64,000 bases of DNA from Phoronis australis (lineage: Eukaryota; Phoronida; Phoronidae): positions 245,535-309,534 of the forward strand of contig NMRA01000234.1 of assembly GCA_002633005.1 (NCBI GenBank), given 5' to 3'. Each line of letters starts with the position of its first letter. Position 1 is the first letter of the stretch. The position numbers and the translations under genes are program-made. The notes under the pieces are model-generated. The model saw only the letters and a program-made list of their open reading frames with translations, was not told where the DNA came from and searched no databases. Of this stretch, positions 46,225 through 58,800 are shown piece by piece.

Positions 46225-49200
46225 ATGCCAGCTAAACGAGGACGGCCAAAGAGGAAGCTTCCAACTCCTTCAGGAGAAAATGGCTGTGCTGCAGGTGATT
46301 TGAGTGAAGATGGAGGAATTGTTAAGAAGAAAACCAAGATGGCTTTTGGATTCAAAATGACCGTTGAGCACTGGTATGCACCTCACAGAGTGGCTTAAAC
46401 CTGCCTTCCATTAAAAGCTGCCTTTTGAACTAGACCACTTGCCACTTAGTCTAAAATTGTTTGTTAGTCAAACTAGAAAGAGATTTCTGGGCTTGGAAGG
46501 AACGACCAGTTGGTTATTGGTTGAGACCAGTTGGTGATTGGTTGAGACCAGTTGTTATTGGTTGAGACCAGACTGTGTATGTTAATTTGTCACAGCAGAT
46601 CATTTTGTGCACAGAGCATGGTTTCAAGCCCAGAAACCACTTGTCATCTGAGTTGGGAACCAGTTGAGATCAGCTAAGTGGTCTCAATCAAAATTGTCTT
46701 TGGTGCAGTGAAGGTTTCCGTAGAGGCACATTTTAGTCAAATATAACTTGATCTATTTGCCCTTGGCTTGCTGCAACTGATTAATCAGTTCAATACAACA
46801 GTTACTTGCATGCTCAAATTTGTATGCTTTTGTTTTTTATTGATTTCCTTCTAACAAAAGCATGTTGGCTGTAGAAAAAAAAATCAATTTACATTAATCA
46901 GTTTGTAAAGATGCAATAGCACCAGATAATGCCCTGTTATGAAATAGCTTATTATGACAAGAACGCAATGGGCCAGTTGACATAAAAGACTGAAGCTGTG
47001 AATAAATTATCTCCGGTTTAAATCTCACCAGTTTCGAATAGAATTTTTTTCCATTTTTCGAAGTCCTCTAGTAGTCTTGCAAATGCCCATCTTCCCAAAT
47101 GTGTCCTAAATTAATTGTTTTTGTTTTAATCATATTCGTTGTACTAAGAGGGACATTGTTGGCAAGAAGAGTAATGTTCTGTTATCAGCATCTATGTGGA
47201 TTTGAACCTGAAAACCCGGTGGTCGCAGTCAAATGGTCGTGGCGTTGTAGCTAAGCCCGACTTGAAATATAGGAGTTTTTAAGTGCACTGATTTAACTGG
47301 TAGTCACTAGCTTTGATTTCAGCAAATGTCTAGCAGAATTGGTGATATGTAAACATGCAACATTTTTGATGTTTTGTAGCTCTTGTCAAGACGTCTATCC
47401 TGTTAAACAATAATCCCAGAAAATGCATTTTTGGCGGTATAAGTGGTAATATCCAAGGGGCTAGCATTGTTTCTGCTGTTACTGTAGATTTGTATGAAGT
47501 GGAACTTCGAGTAAATATTCTTTTTCTTCACTATGACATTTCTTGTAAATTGGGTTGAAAGCTTTTTGAAATTTGAATTCTGGTTATTTCTCAAACAAAT
47601 GAAAACACCACTTGATTGTAGCTTTTATATTCAGTAGACCAGCTCAATATTACAATCTTTATACTAATTTTGTTTTATTTTTGGTTGAGGTTTGCAATCT
47701 GAACTGTCTCTTAAAACTGCATTTGTTCAGTATTTAGCTGCCAAAAATGAATGAATGAATGAAGGCTCTTGTGCTTATAACATTGGTCTCCTAATAATCC
47801 TCACTGTTACCATAACCTTCAGTGACTCAAGAAAATGCTTCAGAACTTGATGGTGTTTGTCAACTCTAAAATGTATTGATATCGTGAAGTGCCTCTGTTA
47901 AGAATTCAGCTAAAAAAATGAAGTGCCCCTTTAATTATTGTTAGGTGTGACAAGAGGATAGAAAATATAAGCCCCGATCACGTAACTATCTATGTTGACA
48001 CCCACACTGGTCAAGATTGTTAAACTTGACTGATTTGCTAGCCTTGAAATCTACTGCCGTCTTCAGAGAAACCATCCAGTAGCAGGCAATTACATCGCCT
48101 GTGAGAACAGCAGGCTGTTGATGTGGTAGCTTGGCTAACTTGTTCATCTACAGTCTACACTTGGGCCAGTAATAGATAGTATTCTGGTTCTTATTGATTC
48201 TGGGCTGGGTGTGCAACATAATGGTTGATTGGCACGGGCTCATAAACCAACAGGAATCAGTTGGAAATTGAGGAAAGCCAAGTGTCATCATACAATCTTT
48301 GGCAACTGAAGTTGCTAAGAACTGGAGCATCAAGGTTCAGTCTCTCATGACCATTTCTCACTTTTCCGTCATACAATGATTTGAAGACTGTTAAAACCAA
48401 AGGAGTGTGGTTTGATGTTCAATTGATTTCTGTTTTCAGTAAATCCTGAAAGGTGTATGCCCGTAATGCAACAGCCATGGTTGAAGCAGTGCGGGCCGAG
48501 TTCGGCGAGTTTGAGGCTGTCCTTAACAGAGAGCCTCCTCGTCGTGGAAGTTTTGAATTCACTGTTAGGAAGGATGATGGAACAGGTATGGGAATGAGGC
48601 TGTTATTGTCACTGTGGTCACTAAATTTTTTATTGACTTTATTACTTGGCGGAATTCTGGGAATTCTTGGAATTATATCGGTCTGACATCAAGTTTTTAC
48701 TTGGCGAAATAAATTTCGCCAAGTATGTTGCTCGTTTGTTTTCTTTTGTTTTTTTTTTGTTTGTTCGCACGATGACATGCTATTATACAAAGCCAAAAAA
48801 CCGGAAGTTGCTTTCAAGATGGCGAATCTGGCGCATGTTGATCCATTTTCAGTCGTGCTGGAGTGCGATTTTAAACGGGAAGAGAAAAAGACGTGATTTT
48901 TTGCATGTGGATTCTTTGAAGTATATTCTTTCAAATGGCCTGCAACAATTTTTTTCTCAGACTTACCGTTTTCGAGTTATTTGACTTTGAATTTCTTAAA
49001 AAAAAACGCAAAATTTCATTTTTTTCAAAAAATTTACGGAATTAGGCGATACCATCAGTCTATAGAGTTTTGAACGGGCTTTCAGAAGATGTTTTCCATT
49101 TTTCGCTAGGACGTCTACTTTTCGAGTTATTTGAGATTTTCTGATAACACTGTTCCTTTGTTGAGCGCTCTTGCTGCATTGATGTTGGTTTATCTTCTAT

Positions 49201-51516
49201 TGAACTAGACTGTAGCCTATTTCTTATTGATTTATGACATCTAAGTTCGTCATATGAATGTTGTGATGTTGTTCATCATCGCCACCACCATCATCATATT
49301 CGTCATCATCTTCGTCATCATCTCCGTCGTCTTTTCCGTTAATTTCGGCAAGTGTTGCTCAAGACTGTAGCCTTTTTCTTACTGATTTCGGACTTCTACG
49401 TTCGTCATGTGTATGTTATTATTACTTCTTTTGTTCATCCTCGCCACCATCTTCGTCATCATCTTTATCGTCATATTTTTGGTCAATTTCGCCAAGTTTC
49501 GCTTGTCGGAGCGCTTTCATTTTTTGTTCGCTCTCTACAGGTCGCAATTTGCACACAACGTGTAGATCGGAAAGTCCTGGAAGCCTATTGTTTTTGGTCA
49601 TGATCGGATTCAAAATGGGGGACGTGGCAGCCATTTTGTTTCCGGTTTCAGATTCAAATGCTCATAGAGGCCACATTTTTTGACGTACAAGGCTGAAACT
49701 TGGTACGATTATTATAGAACACATGTACTACAACTTTGCCAAAAAACGTTGACTTCTGGTTAACGATGGCGGAAATATTGACAATTGTTCATGCGCACCT
49801 CGATATCTGGCCAAAAACATTTTCTCTAACTTGTAGAGAACGCATTGGCAAACCAATCACTTTCAAACTGGTAACGTGTTTGTTGCTATTGATCGCCTTT
49901 TATAAAATTTTGTTTAAAAGGAAGTCATTTCAAGATGGCGGCTCTGCTGCATTTTCACCCGTTTTCAATCGTTTTGCGGACACATTTTTAACGGGAAGAG
50001 CAAATGACGTGAATTTTTGCATGTGGATTCCTTGAAGTATTCTCTTTCAAAAGTTCTGCGATAACGTTTTTCTCAGACTTACCGTTTTCGAGTTTTTTTA
50101 CTTTGAATTTAAAAAAAGGCAAAATTTCAATTTTTTCAGAAATATAATGATATGTTGCGAAACTATCAATTTAGTTTGGAATGGGCTTTAAGAATATGTT
50201 TTCCATTTTTTGCTAGTACGTCTACTTTTCGAATTATTTCAGTTTTTCTGATAGCACTGTTCCTTTTTTGAGCGCTCTTACTGCATTGATATTGGTTTAG
50301 TTTATTTGAACAAGACTGTAGCTTATTTCTTACTAATTTATGACATCTAAGTTCGTCGTATGAATGTTATGATGTTGTTCATCATCATCACCTTCATCAT
50401 CACAATCATCATCGTCGTTAATTTTGCCTATTGTCGCTCAAGACTGTAGGTAGCACTGAACATCGTCCTGTTTTCGTGTAATGTTGCTCCTCCGAGCGCT
50501 CTCGCACTGTTGCCAGTTTACGGGGTGCGTGAACAAGACTGCAGGCTATTTCTTACTGATTTATTGGCTAGTCACATGAATGTTATCGTGTTGTTCATAA
50601 TCTCCACCTTCATCGTTGTCGTCGTCCTCCCCATCGTCCTGTTTTCGCGTAATTTCGCCTCGTTTAGTTTTGTAGTAAGGCTTGGGGGGGGGGTCGAGGT
50701 GCTGAAATACCTGCAGTAGATAGGTAAAAAATGCCACACGTGTCTGCTGGATCATTCATTTGGTTTTGATACATGAGCATCAATCAATGCATTGCATAAA
50801 TGTGCGAAGCTTGTTGTCTTAAAGCTCTAAAATATATTCTAGTGTTGCATGAGTAATTTTAGGATTGTGGAAGGTATTTATTTGTATCTGTCTTCTGTTT
50901 CACATAGTTATCTTCATGTTCATCATGAGCTCTTCATTGTGGTGAGCGTAACAAATACAGGCTCAGACCAGACGGGGTCCAGATTAGGACCAGACCATCC
51001 CCTAGTGGGCCACTTTAGCATCGCTGCCATGTATGAGTATGAAGTTCCTCATGCTCTGTCTGTTGTCCGTCACCTTCTGGTCATGAGCCTGGATTCTCAC
51101 CTGTACTGATCCGTAGGATATGCCTCTTGTCGTAACCTGAATTATCACCTGTAGTAACGCCCTGCCCATACCTCTAGTAATGACCATGGTACACACCTGC
51201 ACTAATGTCCTGTATATGCCTCTAGTAGCCATAACCTGGATTCTCACCTGTATGCCCTGCCCACATCTCTAGGCATGACCATGGTACACACTTGTAGTAT
51301 TGCCCTGCATATGCTATAAATTGTAACCTGGATTCTCCATGTAGTAATGCCCTGCCCACACCTCTAGTCATGTCTGTGGTACACACCTTGAGTAATGCCG
51401 TGCCCACTCATTTTGTAGAGCATGTCATTTGGACTGGTTTAAAGAAAGGACCACCTCGCAAACTCAAGTTCCCTGAGGCTTCACTCATCATTGATGGAAT
51501 AAAGAAGATTCTATGA
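46225..51516 (+). CDS. SELENOH: Selenoprotein H with TGA-encoded selenocysteine, complete
   Basis: Three exons: 46225-46373, 48440-48585 and 51419-51516; 393 nt, 130 residues including selenocysteine (human 122). Exon 1 begins MPAKRGRPKRK, an AT-hook-like basic stretch fitting a nucleolar DNA-binding protein, and ends VEH plus two bases of a Cys codon. Exon 2 completes it as C-K-S-U-K-V-Y-A-R-N with U at TGA 48447-48449, giving the CxxU redox motif. PRRGSFEFTV follows. Exon 3 gives IWTGLKKGPPRKLKFPE, the family's C-terminal block. All phases fit. The thioredoxin-like fold is linked to redox control and stress responses. A gene finder that treats TGA as stop would break this gene. The required SECIS element should be in the 3' UTR (51517 to about 53016); I could not place it with confidence. 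Confidence 0.93.
46423..46695. mobile_element. Degenerate copy of the foldback MITE family with internal 20-bp repeats
   Basis: It starts TTTTGAACTAGACCACTT and ends AAGTGGTCTCAATCAAAA. The middle carries three to four copies of a unit reading GACCAGTTGGTTATTGGTT. It lies in SELENOH intron 1, close to the exon 1 donor. Confidence 0.55.
48447..48449 (+). other. SELENOH: Selenocysteine codon (recoded TGA)
   Basis: This TGA lies in the only frame that joins exon 1 to exon 2, exactly at the U of the family's CxxU motif. Downstream codons continue the selenoprotein H sequence to a normal TGA stop at 51514-51516. Confidence 0.92.
48699..48724. repeat. Perfect palindrome, 12-bp arms, 2-nt spacer
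   Basis: ACTTGGCGAAAT, two bases, then its exact reverse complement. The same TTCGCCAAG word recurs in the duplicated modules to the right (49240-50660), inside SELENOH intron 2. Confidence 0.85.
48790..50660. repeat. Internal duplication filling most of SELENOH intron 2
   Basis: About 48800-49370 and 49920-50450 are diverged copies offset by roughly 1.1 kb. Shared phrases include TTCTCAGACTTACCGTTTTC, GATGTTTTCCATTTTT, GAGCGCTCTT and GACATCTAAGTTCGTC. Each ends in a module with TCATC/TCGTC runs; extra module copies lie at about 49365-49510 and 50525-50660. Confidence 0.8.
51100..51410. repeat. Tandem repeat just upstream of SELENOH exon 3
   Basis: Phrases GTAACCTGGATTCTCACCTG, GTAATGCCCTGCCCACACCT and CATGACCATGGTACACAC alternate in units of about 50 bp, forming a roughly 105-bp higher-order repeat. 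It ends within about 15 bp of the exon 3 acceptor at 51418. Confidence 0.85.
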
Positions 51517-54500
51517 AAGGTTTCGAGAGTAAGTGAATATGATTTGCTAAAGTATATAAAAGGTTGAACCATATTGGCACAGCCTTGTGGAGCACAATGG
51601 GGCCACCATAGTCCTTTGTTGTTAACAAAAATACCCCCAGTTTCAACTCATCATTTCCATTTTTCCAACTCACCTCCCTTGTGCATTTGCATTGTCCTCC
51701 CAGGTTACCGGTTTTTTATGTTGCAGGAAGCCAGGTTGGAAATTACATGTCGCTGTTGCAGTAAAGCCATGTTTCAATATTTACAATATTCCACAAATCC
51801 CAAGCCAACTGCCAGTTGCTGTGGTAACGGCAAACTTCAGTTGCAACAGTTTCAGAAAAATCCATCCAGATCCACTGTAACAGAGTTCTTTAGCAAGTGC
51901 AAGCTGTTAAAAATGCTTCTCGCCCCACTTAGCTGGCTATGACCGAAAATTCAATTAGACCCGTTACTCCAAAAAATCGGTCTCAATAATATTCCATATG
52001 GTTATACACTAAAATTGGACATTTGAAATAACACAGGTACATATTACTAGTGACTTAATGGTAACAAAATCCTTATTAAGGGTGTATTAAGAGACTGATT
52101 TGATGTGTAAAAGGTTTAGTTAGATTTTCAACAAAAAAGGCAAAATGCAGCTTTAAGGTTAATCCAGTGTTTTGTAATTAATGGCATGAACTTGGTCACC
52201 AGGGAATAAGTTTTTTTTTTTACTTTTCTGCTCATTCATTGATGTGTTGTATCCTAGGTAACACAATGGCTGAAATCACGTCTTTATCTTATGGTTGTTT
52301 GACGAGTGAAGGTTAAAGGTCAAGTCACTGTCTTCATTCCGATGGTTTTCTCCTGAAGAAACTGACATGATTTTTGCAAGTTGTCTCGAGCTTTTAGATA
52401 AATTTTATATTTGCTAACTTAGTGTAGTTTGTAACATAACAAAGATTCAGTAGCATGTTTAATTATTCATATTTTTACTGGATGTGCTTGAATCGCCATT
52501 TCCTGTGTTCAAGTCTCTAGTTTCTTATTGCAAAACTAGCACTTGATAAACAAGGTATGGTGTCTGCTCATGCGTAGTGTTACCATTTGCTGCTCAGCGT
52601 TACACTGATTTCACTAATCATTTGCTGTTCAGTGTTATACTGATTTGACTTACCATTTGCTCTATGCAAGAAGTTACTATGATGCTAAGTGATATACTGA
52701 TACCACTATACTGTTTCTCTGCATGTTTCTATGATTATTCTGAAGTTAAATGTCGCAACTAGTTTTGAACTTTGATTTGTTTTGTAGTACATTGAATATA
52801 ACACCATACATTATTCGTCAGATATTTTATTTTGCCTAGTTTTAAACTATAGTTTTGACAACATGTATTCCCAAACATCTCTCCCTAGATGACCCAATAC
52901 TTGTAATAATTAAACAAAACTATTTCAACAACATAGATTCACCACCTTCTCTTGTCCAATAACTTACACTCAACTTTTATCAATAAATTATTAATAATAG
53001 TTAACCTTCCAATAAAGTCAATGTTAGCCAGCCTTTTATTTACATAAGCACATTTGGCTAAGTCTATGATGATCCATTAAAGAACTCTGTAACTATTGAG
53101 GCAGGTGTATTAAAAGTAAAGTTGCCACTTGAGCAGTCGCCAGATCATCTGAAAATCAACGCCAGTTATGCTCTTTTTTGTGGAAACATAACATTCAAAT
53201 TTCAGGACTATCCTTCACCAAACTTGAAGGAGACATTGAGACAGACACAAAAACATAACTGCCACTAGAGGACCTGACTGAAAATTCACCCATACAGTCA
53301 TCAATACAAACATGCTTATGATGATCCTTTAAACCTCTCGACAGAGAGACCTCCCCAAAAATGGACACTAAAATTGCCACTAGGTGGTGCACTAGAAATC
53401 GGCTGAACCCAGAAATTTATGGATAATGTCATTACCGACAAATTTCAAAATGATCCCAGACTTAAAACTGCTGCTAGGTGGCAAAGTAGTTGTCGTAAAC
53501 ATCTGAAAGTCATTGCCATCTGTCATCAGCTTCAAATGAGCACATCTGCCAAATTTCACGAAGATCATACAAAAGTATCGGGCATACAACAGAACACACC
53601 AGACAAAGTGACTCTGGACTCTGATGTACAAACATGTATATGTGGGCCCATTTAGTGTCGAAAATTAAAAGGCCTAAAGAGAGCCCAATTGTTGTGGAAT
53701 AAAAGCTGTCCCAAACATTTGCCACGTAGTAATTTTCTGTGTGGCAGTTTACAGTAAAGGTGTAATACACGTTAATTAAACAAAATCGCAGAAGTTGACA
53801 ATTAGGGCAAACACCATTTTCAACTGCTCAATTAGAAGTCGGCAGCCAGGGCCAACCAACTGGAGCATAATTGTCTTGATGCCATATCAAAACAAAACTA
53901 AAGATATTGTTGCCAGCCACAGTCAACCCTAATTAATGAGATAAAATTGTTTGAGTATTGGCACCAAACACTAGGGGGAAGTCAAAGTGGGGATAAGATG
54001 ATGTGGGGTGGAGTTTTCAATTTTCTAGTTAAGAGTCAGGTTGCATTTATAGCAATTCATTTCCAGAATCTTTAGACTTCTTCCAGATTCGGTTTAAATA
54101 TGGCTCATGTTTCAATTTTTAAGAATGTGGGCCAAATTACAAAAATGTTGAGTAGTAAAAAGTTTTTCTAACGTTTTTTAAAGGTTTTCATCCTCAGCAT
54201 TCCTATAGGAGTCGATGAAATTCACAATAAATCAATTGGAATGTGAAGGTCATCCAAGTAACTCAGAGTAGTTATCAGTAACGTCTTCATGAGACACGAG
54301 ACAGATCTGCATAATTATTCAAGTCTATCTCCACAGATAATCCTGGGCCCAAGGAGAGGAGTTTGAGGTAAGCAAAAAGTTTTGCTAGTAAAATAATTAC
54401 AGAGGGTGACCAGAATGTAGCAAACCTAGAAACTAATACAACTTAACAATAAATGCATAACATAAAATTGGTATTGCACAAAAACTGGTTTTATTAAAAA

Positions 54501-55876
54501 AGTAAAGTTGATTTCCCAATGTTAAATAAAATTTCAATGGCAAAAGAATAAAAGTTAGTAAGTGTATTCATAGACGCCAATCCGGGTAAGTTTCATATAA
54601 CTGGGTCTATTATTGTCCTGCGCCATTTTGGTTGCAGGTTTCAATTTCAAACTCTCCGGTAGAAGAGGGAAGAAATTAACAATGTTTGTCCACAGGGGGG
54701 CATTCCCCTGCTGCATTTGGCATTGTTGTATGCTATTTTGCTCGCCTTTTCTATATAAACGACAATAGAATACCAAAAACATGACCTCAAATGCACCATT
54801 TCAGAAAAAAATCCAACAACATTTCTACCTGCAAATTCTGTGAAAAAGACTCATTATTCACTAGGTGGAGCTACTTAATAGAGATTGCTCTCAAAATATG
54901 GAGAGAGCGGAAAGCTCCATCATGGGGCATCTGTGCATGACGGACCTTACATGACTGCCTGAACGCGTGCATTTACTCAGGCACCATCATTTTCTCACTA
55001 GCACCACCTAGTGATTTTGGATACATCCATTGAGTGATGCTTCCGTGTTCTCACATCAACTGCACCACAAGTTCAAACCACATTTGCCTTGAAAGAACAA
55101 CTTTAATGCTGTGACACACTTCAGCGATCTGACATGCCAGAAGTAATATAGTTGAGCGCTACTTGAAATGATGTCAAACCATAGCCTTCCTCGCCCATCA
55201 GGTAACTAGAATTGAAAAAGGGAATCGCTTTGAGAAATGATGAAAATGCAGCATCACACTACCGAGTACAAACCACGTGTCGTGTAACCATTGTATTTAA
55301 TTCTGACGTTAATGGGAAATATTGAAAAAAATCTACTAGTTGTATACAGTTGTGGTTTGAATAAAAATTTGACAAACTAACTATCACCCAGCTACAATGT
55401 ACCATCATGATGCCTAGTGACCGACACTGACACATACTGACAAATCACTACTATGATCATGAATTCTAGAGCTCAGTCATCATGACAAGGAATTCTTTGT
55501 CATTTTGTCCCATTATCTTTGTCAGGTAGATTACAGACTGGTAAACAGTTGTGTGAATATTCACCAGGCAATTACATTTGGTTCTATACCCTCCCCCCTT
55601 GTAACCTCGTATGACACAATTTTGTTTCTTCAAGTTTGCACATCTTTACCATCTACCACTCTCCTCAAACCACTGCAATATATGCATCAACCTAAAAGAA
55701 CCATTTCATGTTGCCTTCAGTGAGAAGTGTGCATTTTCCAGCCTGATTACTTAGACAAGGTGCCACTGACTATTCATTAGTCTAAGGAAAGGGAGTGGTA
55801 TATATGTTGGGGTCTAAGACGGACATTCACAGACGCAGGCACTTATAAGAATTATCCGATGAACAGGTAACCTTAC
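51517..55876. other. SELENOH 3' UTR and intergenic region before VPS9D1
   Basis: Candidate SELENOH poly(A) signals are AATAAA at 52982-52987 and 53011-53016. The SECIS element is expected in 51517-53016 but not located. The CCACTAGGTGG repeat block fills 53090-53700, with single motif copies near 54860 and 55005. The missing last VPS9D1 exon may be here but was not recognised. Confidence 0.6.
53090..53700. repeat. Decayed repeat block with a CCACTAGGTGG-type motif
   Basis: Units of roughly 130-140 bp each carry a version of TGCCACTAGGTGGTGCAC followed by phrases like ATCATCTGAAA and AAATTTCA-x-GA-x-GATC. Related blocks are at 61040-61620 and at the right edge (63630, 63930). No coding potential. 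Confidence 0.65.
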
Positions 55877-58800
55877 CCCTCGTGAATGAACTCGTCCATT
55901 GCATAACACTCGGATATGATCTGTGGAACGTTGGACTTGAGCAGTACATAGCACAGTATGGGCATTATGTCATCTGCTCCACTGAAAATACATACCATGA
56001 ACTTTGACCCAGAGCAAAGTACTGGACAAATCATCAAATTAAATGTGGAGAACATTTAGTTGTTGAAGTCATTTAACAGGATGCAAAATGTGTGAAAATG
56101 TTGAAAATTTGAAGTGTTGACCATTTCTGTAAGCTCCTTTTGTCAGTTTTTTGAGTACTCCGCAGCTAGTTTGGCCTGTGTGCACAGACAGTAACAAATT
56201 ATGGTAACCGTATTTAACGAAGTAATACACTTATCTAGTGTCTATAGCTTAAAAAGATGATCATGTAAACCAGCAAAACCTGATGTGAATCTTCTAACAC
56301 GATATAACTTGAACAAAAACGCAACAACTATTAAGATGAGTTGTGCAGACCACTCTCCACTGTTACAATACTCACAGAGCAGGGGGGTTTGGGCTATCCG
56401 AGTAGAAATCTGTCACACACTGACAAATTAGACGGGTGACTTTCACTGAAAACATGACAAAATGTATCAAATAATTGTATTTTATACAGTGCTTTACTTA
56501 TGGTAAAATCTATTTAGGACATAATATAGCAGAAAAAGAGAAATTTCACGAGTGGAAAGTTCCTACCAAATGAATGCCTTGATACAAATAGCTACCATCA
56601 GACGATGTTTTGAGAAATTGAGGGCAGTTGAACAGTGCTAGAAGTCCTTGAAAATGAAAAAAGGGTAAATTTTAGCAATTATATTTAGTCCAAAATTGAT
56701 TACATTTTATAAGAGATGTTGATGTCTGATGACTGTTCATGCTGTTATCTCTGATTTTAATGAAATTGGAGGACAGCAGATTAAGTGAACGGCATTATCT
56801 AGGTTTCTGTAAGGACAAAAGATGGTATGGAAGAATCCATAACTGATCTAAATTTTAATAGAAAATATAAAACTTGAGTCAAAATTTTTACAACTTTCCT
56901 TCAGCCTATTTTTAATTGCAAATAAGTCCAAGAAGAATTGTACTTTTTTCCGACCCTATGGATTTGGAACACCAGTACAATAATGCTATCTAATTAACAA
57001 ATAATTACCTGTGCATTCCAATTTCTCCAGAGGACACTGCAGAGAGACCATACATCCCAGCTCATCAATGGCCACCTTGTAAGGACAACTAACTGCATCA
57101 GTGTTTAAGCACCATTTGTCTCTCACACCGACATCCGCTGGGGAGACACTATAATGCGATTTCATGACAGCAACCAATTTTTGTTCCTCTTCTTCGTGAA
57201 CCACTCTGAAATAGCAGTAATATAGCAGTAATATAGCAGTAATATAGCAGAAATATAGCAGTAATATAGCAGTAATATAACAGTAATATAGCAGTAATAT
57301 ATCCATCGTACATTAATTAACATGAAAAAAGATTGGATCTAGCTCAGATATAATGGGAAACATTGCAAAACCTTTCTACACAATTTTTCCATCAGTTACG
57401 TTTAAAACCAAATAAAATATCTGATTTTTCTTTTAAGTACTTTTCCCAAGCTCAAAGGGCTTTCATTTTATTCATCGCATGAAAATTTTGATTCGTATTT
57501 CAGAGGACTACTTTTGGAAAATTGTGTTTACTTACGCCCACCCCGTGTATACAATGGGACAGGCTTACATATAGAATTCTTTGATAAAAAGTCGTCTCAT
57601 TCATTTAATTTCTTTACCGAATTAGCTCAGCACATGTTAGCACACCTGAACAAGATTATCAACCAAGGCCAAACTTTCTTAAAGAACGTCTCCTCCAACA
57701 GCACGTGACACTGATCTCTAAGGACTGAGCTATCACTGTCAGGCGTCTCGTAACAGTCAATAAACCTGTCAATCAATTTGTCCAGGTATATGTGCACATC
57801 CTTGGTAATGTCCTTCAGGTGGCGTCTGCACGTTTCTCGCTCATTCTGAAACACTTCATCTGCGTTTATCGATTTCTCCTCAGATTCTTGATTTACCAAA
57901 GGATTTTGATTATCTCCATCACTTGCTTCAGCATCCTCGGTTACATTTTCTAGCTCTTCTTCAAAAAGTTCATCCATTTCATCAAGGATTTCCACAGATG
58001 TCAGACGTTTGACAGTAGTGTTGCCTTCATTTATTGCCCTTTCAACATCTCTTTTGCATTCCTCAAAGGCAGATCCAAAATCACAAATGCCAGTAGGCCC
58101 TCGTTCACTGTCATGAGAGGCTTCAACCTCTGCATCAGTTTCCAGCTCGTGCTCAGTAGGCACCTTGTCCTCTGCAGCCTCATTCTCACCACACTCCCTT
58201 GCTTCATCTTGTGCACTTAACTGTTCATCTGACTTTGTAGGGCTAGTTTTGCTTTTACTTTGTGCCTTCAGAAAGTTGTGGAAGTCACTGTCCAGTTTCT
58301 TAACACGCTCCAGGTATGTAGACACTAGTGGTTTCAGCTTGTTATAGATAATAAACTGATATTTCTTCAGCAGTAAAGACAATGGATGGTCATTCTCTCT
58401 GCAAAAGCAAATAATTGTGATGATGGAGAACACATTGTCAGAGGATATAAATCTTCCTTAAATGAGCTTTAAATTGGAAGACAAGTTCAGTTCATGATGA
58501 AAATCAAGGCTGTACACAAATTGATATGGACTGCTAATCCAGTGTGCTTCAATGTGAAGCAACCACTGATGAAACATCAGACACAATGTAAAAAAATGAG
58601 TGGACTTTTTTGTTTACATTTACCATTTTGGCATAATTAATCCAAATTATGTCAGAGATAACACATGTTGCATTTCGAAGAAATAATCATGAAAAATGGT
58701 GGTATGTTGCTCGACAGAGTGGAAAGTGTGCTTTAGGAGGAAACTCTTAAATGTGGAGATCGCAGTTTCATTATACTTACACTGCAGTTGGCCCAAGACC

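Noticed and set aside
51937-51990. ATGACCGA ... TCGGT hairpin as the SECIS element
   Set aside because: The stem is too short, and the 3' side lacks the GA needed for the SECIS core quartet.
56585-56660. Possible extra VPS9D1 exon reading [16 protein letters not shown]
   Set aside because: The flanking exons join directly into the conserved [14 protein letters not shown] block; inserting this segment breaks the domain.
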